From positions 1-11,689 of the forward strand of contig JBLHKW010000159.1 in the NCBI GenBank assembly GCA_047618565.1: a stretch of DNA of 11,689 bases. Reading direction: 5' to 3'. Within the stretch, counting starts at the first letter, position 1. Each line of letters starts with the position of its first letter. The notes under the pieces were generated by a model that did no database searches, was not told the DNA's origin, and saw nothing but the letters and a program-made list of their open reading frames with translations. Source of the stretch: JBLHKW01 sp047618565. Its GTDB lineage: Bacteria > Planctomycetota > UBA1135 > GCA-002686595. This document shows positions 1 to 4,699 of the stretch, piece after piece. A program made the translations under genes and the position numbers.

Positions 1-290
1 GACCAGCGCGGCGACGAGTGGCTCGAGTTGCCCATCGTCAGCGGACGGTGACCGTCGCCCCCTGCGCCCACGATCCACAGGTTGCGGACGTTCCTGTCCT
101 TCATCACGTCCTTCGAATTGCGCACGTAGACGACGCGCGACCCATCGGGGGAAATGCGCGGATCGGACGCGTACTCGAGCTCGAACACGTCCAGCAGTTC
201 GAGGGTGTGGACGGCATCGTCGGCGCTGGGGATAATGCCGAACGAGAGCAGTAGCGAGGTAGCAATCGATGAGAGCATGGGCGGTGTCAT
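1..290 (-). CDS. Secreted S9-family peptidase (prolyl oligopeptidase/acylaminoacyl peptidase type), N-terminal fragment cut by the window edge
   Basis: Seen: an open frame of 96 codons runs from ATG at 290-288 to the left edge without a stop. Residues 1-24 look like a signal peptide: short N-region, hydrophobic SIATSLLLSFGIIPSA, then ADDAVH. The mature start reads ELLDVFELEYASDPRISPDG, followed by VVYVRNS, NLWIV and HRPLTMGNSSHSSPRW. Known: this is the characteristic first blade of the TolB/DPP-type propeller of S9 peptidases, where ISPDG and SSPRW(SPDG) mark the strand turns. The C-terminal alpha/beta-hydrolase domain with the Ser-Asp-His triad would lie outside the window. The role would be cleavage of short peptides outside the cytoplasm. 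No clear Shine-Dalgarno precedes the start; a second ATG four codons in (278) is possible. The gene follows the TPR protein on the same strand after a 103-bp gap (291-393) that holds only short GC-rich palindromes such as GCGGCCGC. Confidence 0.85.
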   Translation of the reverse strand, partial: MTPPMLSSIATSLLLSFGIIPSADDAVHTLELLDVFELEYASDPRISPDGSRVVYVRNSKDVMKDRNVRNLWIVGAGGDGHRPLTMGNSSHSSPRW

Positions 291-393
291 TGGCCGGTGG
301 GACGGAAATGGGCCCGGATCGTAACGCAAGCGGCCGCAAGCCGCCCGGCTGGGTGACTCAATCGGTACCTACCCCGGGGGCGCCGGGTCGACG

Positions 394-2466
394 TCACCTG
401 TCGCGTGCGGCTTCGAGCGCCTGGCGCGCGCTGTGAAGGGCCGGGTTCTGCTGCAGCGCGCGCTCGAACTCGGCGATGGCCTCGTCCACTGCTCCGACCT
501 GCATCAGGAGCACGCCGGCGTGATGGAACGTGAGTGCGCTCGGCTTCAGACGAGCCAGCTGACTCAGGTGGGCGCGCAGGCGCACGGTTTCACCCAGTGA
601 GGCGCAGGCCTGCGCGGCAGCGTTGTGCAGCTCCGGATTGTCGGGGAAGCATTGCAGTGCGGCGTCGATCACGGTCAGCGCTTGTCGTGGGCGGCCGCGC
701 TGGTTGAGAAGCGATCCGAGGGCATTGGACCCCATGGCATCCGGGCCAGCGTCGAAGGCACTCTGCAGGAAGCCTTCTGCGCGATCGAGGTCGCCCGTGG
801 AGTGGTAGGCCAGTCCGAGATTGCGCAGGACGACGGCGGACTCTGGAGAAAGCTGGTACGCGCGTTCGAGGGACTGGATGCCCTTCCGGGTCTGACCGCG
901 CATGGAGAGTAGCAGTCCGTGGTTCGTGTACGCGGTCGCGCTGGTCGGGTCGAGTTCGATGGCGCGCTCGTACTCGCGGATGGCCTCGCTCGCGCGGCCC
1001 GACCGGTTCAGGGTGGTGGCCAGGCCTAGCTGTGCTTCCGTCATGCGCGGCAGGCGCGTGACGGCGGCGCGGTAGTAGGCTTCGGCGGATTCGAATTCCA
1101 TGGCGGCGTCGCGGATGCCGCCGAGTTTGACGAGTGCGAAGGGGTTGTCGGGCTCGACCTCGAGCGTGCGCAGGAAGAGCGTCTCGGAGTTTCGCCAGAC
1201 GCCGACGCTGCTGTGGGTCGACCAGGTGCACGCGAGAATGCTCGCCCAGGCCAGGACACGCAGGGCGGCGCGCATCGCGGGCGCACGTGCGGGGAGCGGG
1301 CTCGCGAGCTGTGCCAGCAGGATGCACAGCCCGACAAAGCTGAGGTAGGTGTAGCGGTCAGCGATCGCCTGCGAGCCGACCTGCACGAGACCGCAGACCG
1401 GTGCCAGCATGACGAGGAACCAGAACCAGCCCAGGATTGGCCAGCCGCGGCGCCAGGTGGCGAGCACCAGGCCGGTCAACGTTGCGACCAGGAGAGCGGA
1501 CCCGATCACCTGGTACGAGCTGTAGGGCGTGCCGCCGGGCAAGTACGGGTGCAGGTAGAGGACGGCAGAGTCCTGGGGCCAGACCAGCTTGAGGATGTAG
1601 CGGCCCACGCCGACGATCGCTGTCTGCATGCGCTCTGCTAGCCCGAGGGAGCTCAGGTCCGAGCGCGCTGTCTCCTGGACCGCAATCGTGATGGCAGCGC
1701 TGGCGGCGGCGAGGAAGAACCAGGGCAGCTTCTCGAGCAGCAGTCGGCGGTTGCCGGCCGGCGGCGCGGCCAGGTCCGGCATCGCTCCGCGCGCGCCGGT
1801 GAAACGCGCGAGGGGCCAGTGGTCGAGCAACAGGAACAGGACCGGTAACGTCACGAGCATGGGCTTGGCCAGCAGGCCGAGCAGCAATGCGATGGTCACC
1901 GTCAGGTAGCGGCGGGCGGACGGCGACCGGGCGTAGCCGAGGTAGGCTCGCAGTGCGATCAGGCCGAAGAAGGTGCTGAGTACGTCCTTGCGCTCGGAAA
2001 CCCAGGCCACGGATTCCAGGTGCGCCGGGTGCAGGGCGAATGCCGCGGCTATCCAGCTTCCGGCGAGCGCCGATAGGCCCATGGCGCGCAGCAGGCCGAG
2101 CAGCAGGAGCGTGTTGGCCAGGTGCAGCACCAGGTTGACCACGTGCGGCGGACCTGGATCGAGACCGAACAGGGTGCAATCGAGCTGGTGCGAGAGCCAG
2201 GTCAGCGGGTGCCAGTTGGCGGCGTGGGACTCGGCGAAGGCCCACAGGATGTTCTCTCGTGTCAATCCGCCATACACGTGGGGATTGGCGGTGATGTACT
2301 CGGGGTCGTCGTAGTTGAGAAACTCGAAGCCGAACACGGGCCAGTAGACGGCCGCGGTCGTTCCCACGATCAGCAGGGCGAGCCAGGTCCACAGGTGGGT
2401 CCGAGGGCGCGCGCCGCCGGCGGTCGGCTGCGATGCGTGCCCTGACTTGTTGGTCGAAGCGTTCAC
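394..2466 (-). CDS. Multi-pass membrane protein with C-terminal TPR array (TMTC/PMT-like GT-C superfamily)
   Basis: 690 residues from GTG 2466-2464. Seen: a first membrane segment at about 25-45, then NYDDPEYI (51-58), HPLTW (86-90), HPAHLESVAWVSERKD (146-161) and ADRYTYL (369-375), with roughly eight to ten hydrophobic segments up to residue 415. After that come about seven tetratricopeptide repeats (about 440-690), e.g. ASEAIREYERAIELDP (492-507) and VDEAIAEFERALQQNP (660-675). Known: the acidic pair after the first membrane helix and the HPxHxE/ERKD loop are typical of bacterial proteins related to eukaryotic TMTC O-mannosyltransferases (GT-C fold, lipid-linked sugar donors). Inferred role: glycosyl transfer on the outer face of the inner membrane, with the TPRs binding protein partners. 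Start choice: the frame stays open 52 codons further upstream, but that part lies inside the neighbouring gene. GTG 2466 has AGAAGG five bases upstream and overlaps the upstream TGA as GTGA, which indicates translational coupling. The exact sugar and acceptor cannot be read from the sequence. Confidence 0.88.
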   Translation of the reverse strand: MNASTNKSGHASQPTAGGARPRTHLWTWLALLIVGTTAAVYWPVFGFEFLNYDDPEYITANPHVYGGLTRENILWAFAESHAANWHPLTWLSHQLDCTLFGLDPGPPHVVNLVLHLANTLLLLGLLRAMGLSALAGSWIAAAFALHPAHLESVAWVSERKDVLSTFFGLIALRAYLGYARSPSARRYLTVTIALLLGLLAKPMLVTLPVLFLLLDHWPLARFTGARGAMPDLAAPPAGNRRLLLEKLPWFFLAAASAAITIAVQETARSDLSSLGLAERMQTAIVGVGRYILKLVWPQDSAVLYLHPYLPGGTPYSSYQVIGSALLVATLTGLVLATWRRGWPILGWFWFLVMLAPVCGLVQVGSQAIADRYTYLSFVGLCILLAQLASPLPARAPAMRAALRVLAWASILACTWSTHSSVGVWRNSETLFLRTLEVEPDNPFALVKLGGIRDAAMEFESAEAYYRAAVTRLPRMTEAQLGLATTLNRSGRASEAIREYERAIELDPTSATAYTNHGLLLSMRGQTRKGIQSLERAYQLSPESAVVLRNLGLAYHSTGDLDRAEGFLQSAFDAGPDAMGSNALGSLLNQRGRPRQALTVIDAALQCFPDNPELHNAAAQACASLGETVRLRAHLSQLARLKPSALTFHHAGVLLMQVGAVDEAIAEFERALQQNPALHSARQALEAARDR

Positions 2467-4010
2467 TTCGACCTTCTGTGCATGAGGTAGTGCCCTATCG
2501 GAATCTGGGGGTCCTGGATCTTGTCGAACTCCCGCGCGAGGTAGGCGTTGACCTTCGGGTGCGTGCGCGCGAAGGCCGTGTTCGGATCCTCGGCCAGGGC
2601 TTCGGCGATGATCAGTGCCCAATCCACGTGCTTCGTTTCGAGGTCACGGATCATCTGGTCCTGGTACTCGTCCGTAGCCGACCAGAGCATGTAGATGTCC
2701 CAGAGCGGCGCGACCCGTCGCAGGTGGGGGTAGTAGCTCACTCTAAACGGAGCCATGAAGATCGCCGCATCCGGCGGGACGTGACGCTTCACTGCGCGCT
2801 TGATCCCCGTGAGCACCGGCGCCTGGTACGCGGGGACCGCCAGTCGGTCTCCGGCGACGTTCACGTCGGCCAGAGGCACGTTGGAGTGCCGGCCGAAGGC
2901 GGATAGCTCCGGGTGCACGCCCCAGGCGACGATGGCTGCGCCCAGGCAGAGGGTGCTCCAGATGAGCCACGTCGCGAGCCGTCTGCGCTGCAGTCCCAGC
3001 GCGCACGGTAAGGCAAACAGGCCCAGCAGCAGCGGCTGGATTCCACCGGCCAGGTGCCCCGGAGCGGCGCGCACGCATGCATGGTGCGCGTAGGGGATCC
3101 CGAGACACACGCACGCAACCAGCACGGCGCGCCCGCGTGCCGCTATCGAGCGCGTGATGAAGGCCCAGATCAGACCCAGCGGGTAGGCGAGCGCCAGGAC
3201 CAGGTAGGTGATCGCGACGGTCAGCTCCGCAGCCAGGTGGCTGCCCTGAAGCGACGCGTAGGGGAGCGTCCATGGCCAGGGGATGGGTAGCGGGAGGTTC
3301 GTCCCGCGTTCCGTGAGTCGCAGGAGCGACTCCGCGACGTGCGTTGCAAACCCAGGCACGAATGCCAGCATCAAAAACATCGGCGAATAGCCCAGGAGGA
3401 CTCCGCCGGCCAACATCCGTAGTTTCTCTGTCAGGCGTCCGTCAGGCTGCTTTCGGTGCTGGATCAGGATCGCGAGCAGGAAGCCGGCGCCGCAATAGAC
3501 GCCGTGGTTGCGGCCGAACACGGCTGCGATGCCGACGAAGGCTCCGGCGACCAGGCAGCGGCGGCGACTGGGCCGCTCGAGCATCCGTGTCGCGAGCAAG
3601 ATGGCCATCAGGGCCAGGCTCGGCTCGAACAGCTTGTGGCGCGGAAACATCCACGCCCCGAGGACGAGCGCCACGGGCACCAGCAGGTACGGGCGCGTCA
3701 CGATGCGGCGCGCCGCCAGCAGACCGGCGAACAGCCCGAGGGCCTGGAAGATCGCCGTCGAGAGCCGCAGCGCCAGGATGCCGTCACCGAGCAGGAACGA
3801 CCACGCTGCGCCCCAGTAGTAGCGCGCCGGATCGTAGGCCTGGAAGTCCAACCCGGGCACCTCGCCGGCCGCGGTCCGGAGGACGCCGTACCAGAGGAAT
3901 CCCTCGTCGAAGAGGTCCAGGTGCAGGTGCGCCGTCAGCCCGTACAGAGCGCTCACCACCGCGCCCGCCAGCAAACCGATCATGGCGATCGATCGCCATG
4001 ATCCTTTCAC
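2463..4010 (-). CDS. Multi-pass membrane protein, GT-C glycosyltransferase-like
   Basis: About 515 residues if GTG 4010-4008 is the start. Seen: hydrophobic segment 8-26, then the loop LDLFDEGFLWYGV (31-43) with DEG at 35-37, then LDFQAYDPARYYWGAAW (54-70). About eight to ten further hydrophobic stretches follow to residue 365, and a soluble tail of about 130 residues (about 380-515) ends HYLMHRRSK. Known: a D/E motif in the first external loop after helix 1 is the usual catalytic signature of GT-C enzymes that use polyprenyl-phosphate sugars. Inferred role: sugar transfer at the outer face of the membrane. The start is uncertain. The frame stays open to 4271 but would overlap the DUF2784 gene, and the part before 4099 is low-complexity shadow sequence. 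GTG 4010 (GGACGAG just upstream), GTG 4028, TTG 4058 and ATG 3983 are all possible. A perfect 26-bp palindrome spans residues 3-11. The gene ends by overlapping the TPR/GT-C gene, so the two are probably made together. Confidence 0.72.
   Translation of the reverse strand: MKGSWRSIAMIGLLAGAVVSALYGLTAHLHLDLFDEGFLWYGVLRTAAGEVPGLDFQAYDPARYYWGAAWSFLLGDGILALRLSTAIFQALGLFAGLLAARRIVTRPYLLVPVALVLGAWMFPRHKLFEPSLALMAILLATRMLERPSRRRCLVAGAFVGIAAVFGRNHGVYCGAGFLLAILIQHRKQPDGRLTEKLRMLAGGVLLGYSPMFLMLAFVPGFATHVAESLLRLTERGTNLPLPIPWPWTLPYASLQGSHLAAELTVAITYLVLALAYPLGLIWAFITRSIAARGRAVLVACVCLGIPYAHHACVRAAPGHLAGGIQPLLLGLFALPCALGLQRRRLATWLIWSTLCLGAAIVAWGVHPELSAFGRHSNVPLADVNVAGDRLAVPAYQAPVLTGIKRAVKRHVPPDAAIFMAPFRVSYYPHLRRVAPLWDIYMLWSATDEYQDQMIRDLETKHVDWALIIAEALAEDPNTAFARTHPKVNAYLAREFDKIQDPQIPIGHYLMHRRSK
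2472..2477 (-). promoter_or_regulatory. Ribosome binding site AGAAGG that sets the TPR/GT-C gene start
   Basis: On the minus strand AGAAGG is followed by TCGAA and then GTGA, where the GTG start of the TPR protein and the TGA stop of the upstream GT-C protein share three bases. The 5-base spacing and the overlap fix the start at 2466 rather than at the longer open frame beginning at 2622. This is read directly from the sequence; coupling of translation is the inference. Confidence 0.75.
3978..4003. repeat. Perfect 26-bp palindrome with four GATC sites
   Basis: Each half is GATCATGGCGATC and the other half is its exact reverse complement, with no spacer (centre between 3990 and 3991). GATC occurs at 3978-3981, 3987-3990, 3991-3994 and 4000-4003. 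It lies at the 5' end of the GT-C-like gene and includes one of its possible ATG starts (3983-3981). In RNA it could fold into a stem of about 11 pairs with a four-base loop. It could also bind a dimeric protein or be a methylation cluster; the sequence does not decide between these. Confidence 0.85.
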
Positions 4011-4098
4011 CTCGTCCGGGTCTTGCACCGCTGATTCTGACGGCTCAGTGGGCCTCAAGCGGCTCGATTCCGCGGAGGGCTGTACATCGCCTGCAGGG

Positions 4099-4521
4099 TC
4101 ATCGTGTCGTCGCTGCGTCGAGTTTCGGGGTCCGCCAGCGGAAATGGGGCCGCACGAGGAGCACGGACGCGAGCACGAGCACGGCCACGACCAGGTAGGC
4201 GATATCCAGCGTCTTCTGCGGGACCTCGACGTAGAGCATGTCACGGAAGACGCGCCCGATGAATGACACATCCTCGGCGTTCACCTGGCCCGCGCTGCGA
4301 CGCAGGTCGGCCTCCCAGATCGTCAGAAAGCAGAGTTCGCCGCGCAGCGCATTGAAGGCGATGTAGCCCATGATCGCCAGGTGCAGGCAGCGCCACCAGG
4401 GATTGCGGATCCAGCGCCAGCCCAGCGGCCAGCCGATGAGCACGCCGAGCACCCCGCCGATCATGAAGATGACGACCACGAGGTGCAGTACGACGAGGGT
4501 ATCCGCGAGCAATGCGTCCAT
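4099..4521 (-). CDS. DUF2784 family small membrane protein
   Basis: 140 residues from ATG 4521. Seen: a first membrane segment at about 6-30 (LADTLVVLHLVVVIFMIGG), a second around 44-60 (LHLAIMGYIAFNALRG), a polar loop with CFLTIWEADLRRSAGQ (64-79), and a final membrane segment at 104-124. The short tail is basic and ends AATTR. Known: the order 'LLAD-lHl-F-GG', a loop with C-LT-E--LR, then a late TM helix, is that of DUF2784 proteins, which are about this long and have no established function. The upstream sequence shows no strong Shine-Dalgarno. The stop TGA overlaps an ATG (4102) that opens only a 15-codon frame, so the next accepted gene starts about 90 bases further on. Together with the two following membrane proteins it forms an envelope-type gene group. 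Confidence 0.82.
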   Translation of the reverse strand: MDALLADTLVVLHLVVVIFMIGGVLGVLIGWPLGWRWIRNPWWRCLHLAIMGYIAFNALRGELCFLTIWEADLRRSAGQVNAEDVSFIGRVFRDMLYVEVPQKTLDIAYLVVAVLVLASVLLVRPHFRWRTPKLDAATTR

Positions 4522-4565
4522 GATTTCTGTGGGCGGTGCGTCTCGGCTTTCACCCTGGGTGGAGT

Positions 4566-4671
4566 CTAGCCCGGATTATTCATGACCACGCGGACGAAAC
4601 CCCACGAACGGCCGGCTTCGCCCGGCCTTTCGAGGCGTCTCGCCTCGCGGCTCATGAATAACCCGGGCCAG
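4566..4671. mobile_element. Candidate MITE-like element: 106 bp with terminal inverted repeats and two internal hairpins
   Basis: Seen: the left arm at 4569-4585 reads GCCCGGATTATTCATGA. The reverse complement of the right arm (4652-4668) is the same except for one base (G for A at position 7). Extending outward three bases gives CTA against CTG, so 18 of 20 positions match over 4566-4585 and 4652-4671. Inside are GGCCGG-6 nt-CCGGCC (4610-4627) and CGAGGCG-TCT-CGCCTCG (4631-4647). No frame inside codes for a protein and no clear target-site duplication is visible. It fills the gap between the receiver/PPDK_N gene and the DUF2784 gene. Such a layout fits a non-autonomous transposable element or a REP-like palindromic unit. 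It could also serve as an RNA processing or termination structure, because both strands fold. Confidence 0.55.
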
Positions 4672-4687
4672 CCCGCCAGGTCGGGCT
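4670..4687 (-). terminator. Weak hairpin just after the receiver/PPDK_N gene
   Basis: AGCCCG-6 nt-CGGGCT lies 12 bases past the TAG stop of the upstream gene (4702-4700) and abuts the inverted-repeat element. On the minus strand it is followed by a GC stretch and TTATT rather than a run of T, so intrinsic termination would be poor. It may act only together with the neighbouring folded element. Confidence 0.3.
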
Positions 4688-4699
4688 CAGGCCAGGCTG

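Noticed and set aside
325..345. GC palindromes (GCGGCCGC and GCGGC-CGCAA-GCCGC) after the TPR gene as a terminator
   Set aside because: The stem is only five pairs, no T-run follows on the minus strand, and short GC palindromes are expected by chance in such GC-rich DNA.
1358..2392. 344-residue Arg/Pro-rich open frame on the minus strand within the TPR/GT-C gene
   Set aside because: It is an out-of-frame reading of the same strand as a gene with clear GT-C motifs. The Arg/Pro/Ala-rich composition is typical of a GC-rich frame shadow.
2467..2622. 52-residue N-terminal extension of the TPR/GT-C protein from the longer open frame
   Set aside because: It lies inside the upstream gene, is Arg/Pro-rich shadow sequence, and the GTG at 2466 has a well-spaced AGAAGG and a GTGA overlap.
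4057..4102. ATG overlapping the DUF2784 stop (ATGA), which looks like a coupled start for the next gene
   Set aside because: This frame ends after 15 codons (MTLQAMYSPPRNRAA) and is not in frame with the GT-C-like protein, so it is not that gene's start.
3344..4198. 284-residue plus-strand open frame opposite the GT-C-like gene
   Set aside because: Arg/Ser/Pro-rich shadow with no signal peptide, domain or ribosome binding site; the opposite strand encodes a coherent membrane protein.
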